The notes below the pieces were generated by a model. That model was not told the origin of the DNA. It saw nothing but the letters and a program-made list of their open reading frames with translations, and searched no databases. The position numbers were made by a program, and so were the translations under genes. This document shows, piece by piece, positions 57,528 through 63,561 of a stretch of 63,561 nucleotides of DNA; within the stretch, counting starts at the first letter, position 1, and every line of letters starts with the position of its first letter. This DNA comes from CAYUUR01 sp964510235 (GTDB lineage Bacteria > Patescibacteriota > Saccharimonadia > Saccharimonadales > CAYUUR01), in assembly GCA_964510235.1 (NCBI GenBank), contig CAZEBF010000002.1:1-63561 (forward strand), in the 5' to 3' direction.

Positions 57528-57859
57528 ACGTCTTCTCCCTCTGTAGCCTCGTCAGCTTTTTTAGCTTTCTTAGCTTCGGTATCTTCTTTGAGAATATCCT
57601 TGACGTCATCTTCACGCAGCGCTGGTCGTTCTACGATCTTCGCGAGGGTGAAGCGCTTGCGAGCACTGATAGGACGAACTTCGCTGATGATAACCTTATC
57701 ACCAACTTCTGCCTCGTTGTTCTCATCATGAGCCATGAACTTCTTGTTCTCAGAATATTGTTTCTTATAAATTGGGTGTGTTTTGCGAGTGACGACGGTG
57801 ACAGTAATGGTCTTGTCGGCCTTGCTCGATGACACAACTCCGGTCAGTGTTTTAGCCAT
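57524..57859 (-). CDS. rpsQ: ribosomal protein uS17 with acidic tail
   Basis: The 111 residues contain the uS17 core (KTLTGVVSSSKADKTITVTV; DKVIISEVRPISARKRFTL). About 28 extra C-terminal residues rich in Glu, Asp and Lys end DEATEGEDV. The extension is probably disordered. Confidence 0.96.
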   Translation of the reverse strand: MAKTLTGVVSSSKADKTITVTVVTRKTHPIYKKQYSENKKFMAHDENNEAEVGDKVIISEVRPISARKRFTLAKIVERPALREDDVKDILKEDTEAKKAKKADEATEGEDV

Positions 57860-58059
57860 TACTTCGCCTCCTTCGCGAGTTGTTCACTTAAGACTGTCAG
57901 CATACGTGCCAAGTCTTTGCGCTTGCTACGAATGACACGGACGTTCTGGACTTCACCACTATGCATGCGTCGCTTCATTTCAGCGATCTCTTCACGCAGT
58001 TTGGTGCTTTCCTTCGTTAGGTCAGTTGTATCAAGCTTACGGATTTCTGCAACTTTCAT
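57859..58059 (-). CDS. rpmC: ribosomal protein uL29
   Basis: The 66 residues form a two-helix hairpin with LTKESTKLREEIAEMKRRMH and VRVIRSKRKDLARMLTVL. It lies near the exit tunnel. It overlaps rpsQ by 1 base and follows rplP after 1 base. Confidence 0.96.
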   Translation of the reverse strand: MKVAEIRKLDTTDLTKESTKLREEIAEMKRRMHSGEVQNVRVIRSKRKDLARMLTVLSEQLAKEAK

Positions 58060-58060
58060 G

Positions 58061-58474
58061 TTATGCCTCCTCCCTAACTAGGAATTTGGTTTTGACAGGC
58101 AACTTGTGTGCAGCAAGCCGCATCGCTTCACGCGCTACTTCTTCTGGTACACCTTGCATTTCAAACATGATCGTTCCTGGTCGGACTTTTGCAGCAAAGT
58201 ACTCTGGGTTACCTTTTCCTGAGCCCATTTTTACGTCCTGCGGTTTCTTGGTCACAGGAGTATGCGGGAAGATGCGGATCCAGATTTTACCACCACGCTT
58301 GATGTGACGAGTCATCGCTTGACGAGCTGCCTCAATTTGACGAGAAGTAATGCGCTCTGAGCTCTGAGCCTGCAGTGCGTACTCACCAAAAGCGATATAG
58401 TTACCGCTTGTGGCGACGCCGCGGATACGGCCCTTTCGTACCTTGCGGTACTTGGTTCGTTTTGGCATTAACAT
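58061..58474 (-). CDS. rplP: ribosomal protein uL16
   Basis: I start it at MLMPKRTKYRKVRKGR (58474), one base after the rpsC stop, giving 137 residues, the normal size. The longer frame to 58630 lies inside rpsC. GGKIWIRIFPHTPVTKKPQ is conserved. It helps position A-site tRNA. Confidence 0.97.
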   Translation of the reverse strand: MLMPKRTKYRKVRKGRIRGVATSGNYIAFGEYALQAQSSERITSRQIEAARQAMTRHIKRGGKIWIRIFPHTPVTKKPQDVKMGSGKGNPEYFAAKVRPGTIMFEMQGVPEEVAREAMRLAAHKLPVKTKFLVREEA

Positions 58475-58475
58475 A

Positions 58476-59108
58476 TTAGTTGGCCTCTCCCTTATAGATC
58501 CATACCTTGACACCGATGACACCACTACCTGGGTATTGTGCCCGTGCAGCTGCGTAATCAATGTCAGCACGTAATGTGTGCAACGGTACGCTACCAGCAA
58601 CTTCTTTTTCACGGCGAGACATATCAGCACCGTTCAATCGGCCAGCAACTTCGATACGAATACCTTTGGCACCGGCGCGCATTGTGTTTGCAGATGACTG
58701 CTTGATAGCACGGCGGAATGACATACGTCGTTCGATTTGGTTAGCAATGTTCTCGGCAACCAATTTTGCGTACAGTTCTGGCTTCTTGATTTCTTCGATG
58801 TTAACTCGAACAGGAATGCCATAGATCTTTTCGATAGCGGCTTTGAGTTCTTGAGCACCAGAACCACCACGGCCGATAACTACACCTGCTTTTGCAGTGG
58901 TAATTGTAACCGTTACGAGGTTTGGTGAGCGCTCGATATCAACTTTGTTGATAGCGCCACGAGAACCGACTTTACCGGTTATCAGACGACGTACTTCGAG
59001 GTCTTGGCTGAGGAAGTTTGCATAATCTTTTTTATTCGCAAACCATTTACTACGCCAATCTTTGTTGACCTGAAGTCGCATGCTGATAGGATTTACTTTC
59101 TGTCCCAT
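58476..59108 (-). CDS. rpsC: ribosomal protein uS3
   Basis: From MGQKVNPISMRLQVNKDWRS (59108) it has 210 residues. The KH domain has VVIGRGGSGAQELKAAIEKI, and the C-terminal domain GVIGVKVWIYKGE is present. The longer frame to 59258 lies in rplV. It lines the mRNA entry. Confidence 0.97.
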   Translation of the reverse strand: MGQKVNPISMRLQVNKDWRSKWFANKKDYANFLSQDLEVRRLITGKVGSRGAINKVDIERSPNLVTVTITTAKAGVVIGRGGSGAQELKAAIEKIYGIPVRVNIEEIKKPELYAKLVAENIANQIERRMSFRRAIKQSSANTMRAGAKGIRIEVAGRLNGADMSRREKEVAGSVPLHTLRADIDYAAARAQYPGSGVIGVKVWIYKGEAN

Positions 59109-59109
59109 A

Positions 59110-59493
59110 CTACTTCTCCTCAGCTTTCTTGGCTGGTTTAGTTGCTGACTTCTTAACACGCTTCTCGCCATCGACGATAACAGTAATGTGTGAAGTACGA
59201 CGTTGGAATGGATGAGCACGACCATGAGAAACCGGACGGTAACGCTTGTAACGAACACCAGGAGTAACAGTAATTGCCGAGATAGTTAGGGTGTCTGGCT
59301 TGAGGTCATGGTTGTTGTCGGCGTTAGCCTTAGCTGACTGAATAGCTTTGATAACAGGTTCAGCAGCACGACGAGGTGTATGCTGCAGAATCGTCAGAGC
59401 GTCGCTAACTGTGCGGCCACGAACAAGGCTAGCAACAACGCCAACCTTTCGTGGGCTCATGCGAACGCCTTTAGCGACTGATGAAACTGCCAT
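59110..59493 (-). CDS. rplV: ribosomal protein uL22
   Basis: The 127 residues include RMSPRKVGVVASLVRGRTVSD and the tunnel hairpin RYKRYRPVSHGRAHPF-like loop. A basic C-terminal tail (KKSATKPAKKAEEK) is longer than usual. It overlaps rpsS by 1 base. Confidence 0.97.
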   Translation of the reverse strand: MAVSSVAKGVRMSPRKVGVVASLVRGRTVSDALTILQHTPRRAAEPVIKAIQSAKANADNNHDLKPDTLTISAITVTPGVRYKRYRPVSHGRAHPFQRRTSHITVIVDGEKRVKKSATKPAKKAEEK

Positions 59494-59768
59494 TATTTGC
59501 CTCCCTTAGCCAGCTTACCGCCGTGTGAACGGAACTTACGGGTAGGCGCAAATTCACCGAGCTTGTGACCAACCATGTTTTCAGTTACGAATACAGGGAT
59601 GTGTACTTTGCCGTTATGAACTGCAATCGTTTTACCAACAAACTCTGGGCTGATTGTGCAAGCACGTGCCCAAGTCTTAATGATTGTGCGGTCTTCATTG
59701 CCCAAAGCTGCAACTTTCTTTGCAAGCTTTGGATCAACAAATGGACCTTTCTTCAGTGATCGACTCAT
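59493..59768 (-). CDS. rpsS: ribosomal protein uS19
   Basis: This 91-residue protein has MSRSLKKGPFVDPKLAKKVA and VGHKLGEFAPTRKFRSHGG, which are diagnostic. It contacts 16S rRNA at the head. It follows rplB after 9 bases. Confidence 0.98.
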   Translation of the reverse strand: MSRSLKKGPFVDPKLAKKVAALGNEDRTIIKTWARACTISPEFVGKTIAVHNGKVHIPVFVTENMVGHKLGEFAPTRKFRSHGGKLAKGGK

Positions 59769-59777
59769 AATCCTACC

Positions 59778-60614
59778 TTATTTCCTCTTCGCCTGATGAC
59801 GGGTTCTTACAATAAACTTACTGCTGTTCTTACGACTACGTGTCTTGTGACCAAGTGTTGGTTGACCCCAAGGTGTACGTGGATGGCGTCCGATACCGTG
59901 CGCACCACCGTCACCACCACCGTGTGGGTGATCAGCTGCGTTCATGGCAATACCACGAACCTTTGGACGACGACCTTTCAGTCGGTTACGACCAGCTTTA
60001 CCAATCTTGATGTTCTGGTGTTGCACGTTACCAATAACGCCGAGGCTGGCAGTACATTCAACGTGCACCATGCGGACTTCGCCACTTGGTAGCTTAATCT
60101 GTGCATAGTTGCCTTCTTTAGCAGCCAGTTGAACGCTTGTACCAGCAGAACGAGCCAATTGTGCACCACGGCCAGGCTGCAGTTCAACAGCATGCAGAAC
60201 GCTACCAACTGGAATACTTTTGAGTGGAAGGCGGTTACCGTTTTCGATAGCGACTTCTTCGCCAGATTCAATCTTTTGACCAACCGTCATGTTGGCAGCA
60301 GCCAAAATGTAGTGGTATTCGTTATTGCTGTCTTTAATACGAGCGATACGAGCAGAACGGTTTGGATCGTACTCAATGTGCTCAATCGTAGCAGTTGTGC
60401 CAGCAGCCAAGCGGAAATTCACCTTACGATAAAACTTCTTAGCGCCACCACCACGACGACGTGATGTAATGCGACCTTGGTTGTTTCGGCCGCTCTTTTG
60501 CTTCTTTACAACCAGCAGTGAACGAACAGGCTTACGAGTAGTAATCTCGCTCATGTCCTGCGTGGTCATGCCACGCTGGCCAGGAGTGGTTGGGTTCAGT
60601 TGTCGAATAGCCAT
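59778..60614 (-). CDS. rplB: ribosomal protein uL2
   Basis: The 278 residues include GRNNQGRITSRRRGGGAKKFY and GIAMNAADHPHGGGDGGAHG with the conserved His of the peptidyl-transferase region. It overlaps rplW by 1 base. Confidence 0.98.
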   Translation of the reverse strand: MAIRQLNPTTPGQRGMTTQDMSEITTRKPVRSLLVVKKQKSGRNNQGRITSRRRGGGAKKFYRKVNFRLAAGTTATIEHIEYDPNRSARIARIKDSNNEYHYILAAANMTVGQKIESGEEVAIENGNRLPLKSIPVGSVLHAVELQPGRGAQLARSAGTSVQLAAKEGNYAQIKLPSGEVRMVHVECTASLGVIGNVQHQNIKIGKAGRNRLKGRRPKVRGIAMNAADHPHGGGDGGAHGIGRHPRTPWGQPTLGHKTRSRKNSSKFIVRTRHQAKRK

Positions 60615-61006
60615 TACTTAGACTCCTTGCTTGCTGACTTCTTAGCTTGCTTGTCGGCTACTTTAGCAGCCTGAGCAGCAGTCTTTTCTTGCTGTTCAGC
60701 AGCTTCATCAATTGCGTCAAAGACAGGAATGGTATCGCCTTCAACCAAGCGCACGTAGGCTTTCTTGACGTCAGAGCGCTTGCCGGTTGTTGGGCGTGAG
60801 CGCTTACGATAGGTCTGCTTTACTTTACCCTTGATGATAGCAATGTTAACTTCCATAACTTTAACGCCGTACTGTACAGCAACTGCTTCAGCGACCTGAA
60901 GCTTGTTGGCGCTCTTGTCGACATCAAATACGTAGGTATTCTGAACTTTGCTAAGACCATAGGTTTTCTCGCTCATACGAGGTTTTAGGACGAGAGACTT
61001 ACTCAT
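60614..61006 (-). CDS. rplW: ribosomal protein uL23 with basic tail
   Basis: The 130 residues include LKPRMSEKTYGLSKVQNTYVF and the RSRPTTGKRSDVKKAYVRL part of uL23. About 30 extra residues rich in Ala, Lys and Gln (EQQEKTAAQAAKVADKQAKK) form a C-terminal tail. uL23 docks SRP and trigger factor at the exit tunnel. Confidence 0.96.
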   Translation of the reverse strand: MSKSLVLKPRMSEKTYGLSKVQNTYVFDVDKSANKLQVAEAVAVQYGVKVMEVNIAIIKGKVKQTYRKRSRPTTGKRSDVKKAYVRLVEGDTIPVFDAIDEAAEQQEKTAAQAAKVADKQAKKSASKESK

Positions 61007-61662
61007 TATTTTGTCTCCTCTTTCTTGGTTTCTGCGTTCAACCAGGCAGTTGTAGCTTTGAGGCCAGCTGTGGTGAACAGGATCATATCTGCATTCAAGA
61101 CGTCATAGACGTTTAGGTAAGTGCCTTGTGATACTTTGACATTCTGGATGTTGCTAGTAGCTCGCACGATTTCTGGAGTCTTGTTGTCAGTGACAATCAG
61201 TGTGCGGCGCTCTGCACCAACCTTAGCGAGCAACTTAGCTGCTTCGCTGGTCTTGCCGTCTTTAGGAGCGAAAACTTCGATGACTGATACTTTGTTAGCT
61301 TCGTTTGCCACACTCAGTGCTTGGCGGATTGCCAGACGTTTCGTGTTGGTAGGCATCTTCTTGGTGTAGTTTTCTTCGCCAGTTGGGCCAAAGACTACGC
61401 CACCACCGCGCCATAGTGGCACGCGAGATGAACCAAAACGAGCACGACCAGTACCCTTTTGCTTCCAAGGCTTGCGGCCACCACCACGGACATCGCCACG
61501 GTTTTTGACATTAGCTGAGCCAACGCGACCATTTGATAAGTAAGCTACATAGGCTTGCTTGAGCAACTCGTGGCTTTTTACTTCTACACCAAAGACTGCT
61601 TTGTCGAGTTTAGCGGCAGTTGTAGCTTTGGTGCCTGACTTTGTGTATGTTGCAATACTCAT
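61006..61662 (-). CDS. rplD: ribosomal protein uL4
   Basis: In this 218-residue protein the tunnel loop RGGGRKPWKQKGTGRARFGS is complete, followed by the globular part ending in a short acidic tail. In other bacteria L4 represses the S10 operon; a structured leader upstream of rplC could be its target here. Confidence 0.97.
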   Translation of the reverse strand: MSIATYTKSGTKATTAAKLDKAVFGVEVKSHELLKQAYVAYLSNGRVGSANVKNRGDVRGGGRKPWKQKGTGRARFGSSRVPLWRGGGVVFGPTGEENYTKKMPTNTKRLAIRQALSVANEANKVSVIEVFAPKDGKTSEAAKLLAKVGAERRTLIVTDNKTPEIVRATSNIQNVKVSQGTYLNVYDVLNADMILFTTAGLKATTAWLNAETKKEETK

Positions 61663-61664
61663 GA

Positions 61665-62282
61665 TTATGCTCCCTGTCCTTGTACCAGAACGATACTCTT
61701 ACGTGGACCAGGTACGGCACCGACAACACCAATGATGTTGTGCTCGGTATCAACGAGGGCAATCTTGAGGTTTTTGACAGTCACGCGCTCGTGACCCATT
61801 TGTCCGGCCATCTTTTTACCCTTGAAAATACGTTGTGGGTACATAGAACCAATTGAACCAACCTTACGTGTGTTTCCCTTACCACCGTGCGTAGCGCGCT
61901 GACGGTGGAAGTTGTGTCGCTTGATTGTTCCGGCCCAACCTTTACCTTTGCTAGTACCAGTAACTTGTACTTGGTCACCAACTGAAAAGACCTCTGGTGT
62001 GAGTGTTTCTCCAACCTTGAGGTCTTCTGTGATTTCTGGGACACGTACTTCGCGTACGATCTTTGGCATTGTGTCTGCTTTCTTGAAGTGACCAGCCTGG
62101 GCCTTGCCCATAGACTTGACACTCTCAAAACCGAGCTGCACAGCTGTATAGCCGTCAGTTTCGTCGGTTTTGACTTGCGTAATGACGCAAGGAGTAGCGG
62201 AAAGCAAGGTAACAGCAGTCATAGTACCGTCGTCTGCGATGGTACTGGTCATGCCAACCTTTCGAGTAATGAGAGCTTTCAT
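61665..62282 (-). CDS. rplC: ribosomal protein uL3
   Basis: At 205 residues it has MKALITRKVGMTSTIADDG and GTIKRHNFHRQRATHGGKGN, which are diagnostic. It starts large-subunit assembly with uL24. Unlike in most bacteria it is separated from rpsJ by two other genes and a leader of about 170 bases. Confidence 0.98.
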   Translation of the reverse strand: MKALITRKVGMTSTIADDGTMTAVTLLSATPCVITQVKTDETDGYTAVQLGFESVKSMGKAQAGHFKKADTMPKIVREVRVPEITEDLKVGETLTPEVFSVGDQVQVTGTSKGKGWAGTIKRHNFHRQRATHGGKGNTRKVGSIGSMYPQRIFKGKKMAGQMGHERVTVKNLKIALVDTEHNIIGVVGAVPGPRKSIVLVQGQGA

Positions 62283-62328
62283 ACTTATTTATTCACCTTA
62301 TGGTTACTAGAGACATTGCATGAAAATA

Positions 62329-62376
62329 CTTGGTGGCTGGTGGTTTCTACCTCTGTAGACCTGCCAATTCACCAAG
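62329..62376 (-). promoter_or_regulatory. structured leader upstream of rplC
   Basis: Minus strand CTTGGTG (complement of 62370-62376) pairs with CACCAAG (complement of 62329-62335) around an inner stem-loop; CACCATG-AACTTGGTG is an alternative pairing just upstream. TTGACA (62435-62440) is a possible -35 but its -10 is poor. The position fits an S10-operon-type autoregulatory leader moved to rplC. The remaining bases of 62283-62453 show nothing else. Confidence 0.4.
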
Positions 62377-62453
62377 TTCATGGTGTACTCAAACTTTGAT
62401 ATACCATAACAGATTAGCAGATAACACCCACCACTGTCAATATGTTGTCTATT

Positions 62454-62723
62454 CTACACTACGATATGGAGGCCTAACGGGAGCCAGAAACTAATGAAGG
62501 CAGCCATGAGTAGGATGGCGTAGCCAATCTTCTTATCCAGCTGTAGTCGCTCGTGCCGAAGCAGCAGAATGCCACCAAGAAGCCCCACTGGTAATGGAAT
62601 TTGCGCACCGCTATCAGTTACTAGACGCAGCCAGAAAGAACCGAGCACAAGATACACGACCAGCTTAAGAAAATACACGCTGTCGACTTCTTTGGCTGTT
62701 TTTTGCTTTGTTTTTGTGGGCAT
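62454..62723 (-). CDS. small membrane protein, 89 aa
   Basis: The protein has a basic start (MPTKTKQKTAKEVD) and then two or three membrane helices (YFLKLVVYLVLGSFWLRLV; IPLPVGLLGGILLL; IGYAILLMAAFISFWLPLGL). It lies between rpsJ and rplC with a 155-residue gene, which breaks the usual S10 operon order. No family is recognised. Confidence 0.7.
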   Translation of the reverse strand: MPTKTKQKTAKEVDSVYFLKLVVYLVLGSFWLRLVTDSGAQIPLPVGLLGGILLLRHERLQLDKKIGYAILLMAAFISFWLPLGLHIVV

Positions 62724-62746
62724 ACAGTCAGTATACCAGACTAAGC

Positions 62747-63214
62747 TTAACCGCCATCGCCACGCTCTATGAGTTCGTCGTAAGATGGTATGTCGTCACT
62801 CTGACGCATTTCTACTGGACAGTGATCCGACGAATAATCAGCGTAGGCGAATACCTCAAAATCATCAACCGTGCATACTTCATCTAATCCGTCAGTAAAT
62901 AATTGGACCAGATGTTCTTCAGAAGCTACAGCTGGTTCGGACCCGGTACAACCTGATGTTATGAGCAGCAGCTCGTTTTGGGCCGCAAGTAAGGTATTCT
63001 CTTCAATAACTGGCATCACTCTACAGCGCAATCCAAGTGGACCAAACCGCACCGATTTGGCTGCTACTTTTGAGGCAAGTTCATGTGCTTTCGCACCCGC
63101 AAAGATGCAATCTCCGCAGGAGTCTGGGATAGAAGCCAGCAGAAAAGAAGCATACTCCCTCTCCTTTGTAGTAATGATTCGCTCGTCGTATCCGAGCCAG
63201 CGTTCAAGTGCCAT
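62747..63214 (-). CDS. hypothetical protein, 155 aa, after rpsJ
   Basis: From MALERWLGYDERI (63214), 4 bases after the rpsJ stop, the protein has 155 residues. It carries SCGDCIFAGAKAHELASKV with a C-x2-C pair, a beta-rich middle (LGLRCRVMPVIEENTLLAAQNELLLITSGC) and an acidic C-terminus. It must be co-transcribed with rpsJ. No family is recognised. Confidence 0.65.
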   Translation of the reverse strand: MALERWLGYDERIITTKEREYASFLLASIPDSCGDCIFAGAKAHELASKVAAKSVRFGPLGLRCRVMPVIEENTLLAAQNELLLITSGCTGSEPAVASEEHLVQLFTDGLDEVCTVDDFEVFAYADYSSDHCPVEMRQSDDIPSYDELIERGDGG

Positions 63215-63218
63215 AGTT

Positions 63219-63560
63219 TTACATCTTGATTTCGGCGTCACAGCCGGCAGGAAGCGAAAGATTCATCAGCGAATCAATTGTCTTTGGAGTTGGCTCTAAC
63301 ACATCGATGATACGCTTGTGTACACGCATTTCGAACTGTTCACGACCCTTTTTGTATACGTGTGGGCTTTTGACAACTGTGTAAGTAGTCTTTTTGGTTG
63401 GCAGTGGGATTGGTCCAGCAATGGTTGCACCGGTGCGTAGTGCCGTATCAACAATCTGCTTAGCAGACTGATCAATCACTTTGTGATCATAGGCTTTTAG
63501 ACGGATGCGGATCTTTTGCTTGCCGTCTTTCTTTTCTAGTGGTTTTTTGGCGTCAGCCAT
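63219..63560 (-). CDS. rpsJ: ribosomal protein uS10
   Basis: The 113 residues include KIRIRLKAYDHKVIDQSAKQ and the loop GPIPLPTKKTTYTVVKSPH, which are diagnostic. The first 14 residues (MADAKKPLEKKDGK) are an extension. The ATG at 63560 is complete one base from the window edge. uS10 is the first gene of the S10 operon and also part of the NusB antitermination complex. Confidence 0.97.
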   Translation of the reverse strand: MADAKKPLEKKDGKQKIRIRLKAYDHKVIDQSAKQIVDTALRTGATIAGPIPLPTKKTTYTVVKSPHVYKKGREQFEMRVHKRIIDVLEPTPKTIDSLMNLSLPAGCDAEIKM

Positions 63561-63561
63561 A

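Noticed and set aside
59110..59258. Longer N-terminus for uS3
   Set aside because: It lies wholly inside rplV; MGQKVNP at 59108 is the conserved start.

Overview
The window comes from the chromosome of a small-genome bacterium that looks like Candidatus Saccharibacteria (TM7, Patescibacteria/CPR). The evidence is its gene content. The ribosomal operons run rpsE-rplO with no rpmD between them, and secY-infA with no adk or map. A single gene fuses thymidylate kinase to two ThyX-like domains. RecR, DnaX and bL36 have lost their usual zinc-binding cysteines. Many genes have -10 boxes only 6-11 bases from ATG, which suggests leaderless mRNAs. The standard genetic code is used, since TGA serves as a stop.

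Layout. 1-3.7 kb is one end of an integrated element (replication-relaxation protein, small ORF, large serine recombinase) joined to the 3' end of tRNA-Gln; a 128-bp tandem repeat carrying the 5' part of that tRNA follows. 4-10.8 kb holds cell-envelope genes: two M15 peptidases, a hydrolase, two GT4 glycosyltransferases and an AI-2E permease. 10.8-20.8 kb on the minus strand holds cysS, an NrnA-like phosphoesterase, recR, ybaB, a membrane glycosyltransferase, dnaB, dnaX, a CDP-alcohol phosphatidyltransferase and rplJL. 20.8-27.8 kb holds an M20 peptidase with a GCS2-like ligase, several small genes behind attenuators, tmk-thyX and dcd. 27.8-33.5 kb holds secE-nusG-rplK-rplA with extra small genes, a histidine kinase, a metallopeptidase and a P-loop kinase. 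33.80-39.49 kb is a complete 5.7-kb element in tRNA-Trp. 39.5-47.7 kb holds an Rpf/LysM protein, rpmG, four small genes, three tRNAs, a TPR protein, holB, rluD, trpS and an ATP-grasp-like gene. 47.7-63.6 kb is the large ribosomal protein cluster (alpha, spc and S10 operons).

Two things stand out. First, the element in tRNA-Trp appears to carry its attP inside the recombinase reading frame. When the two ends are joined as a circle, the recombinase frame runs on for 40 codons stored at the far end of the element and stops 4 bases before the next gene. In the integrated state that tail is replaced by codons read from the antisense strand of the tRNA. The tRNA-Gln element has the same architecture and shares a 13-base arm with one mismatch. 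Second, four transcription units (23.5-24.3 kb and 47.2-47.4 kb) share one layout: a sigma-70-type promoter, 6-11 bases, a 18-27-codon ORF, an intrinsic terminator and then the gene. They look like ribosome-mediated attenuators with leaderless leader peptides. One leader is very rich in Phe, Tyr and Trp codons and lies upstream of an operon that leads to trpS.

All calls were made by reading the sequence and translations. No database search or folding program was run.
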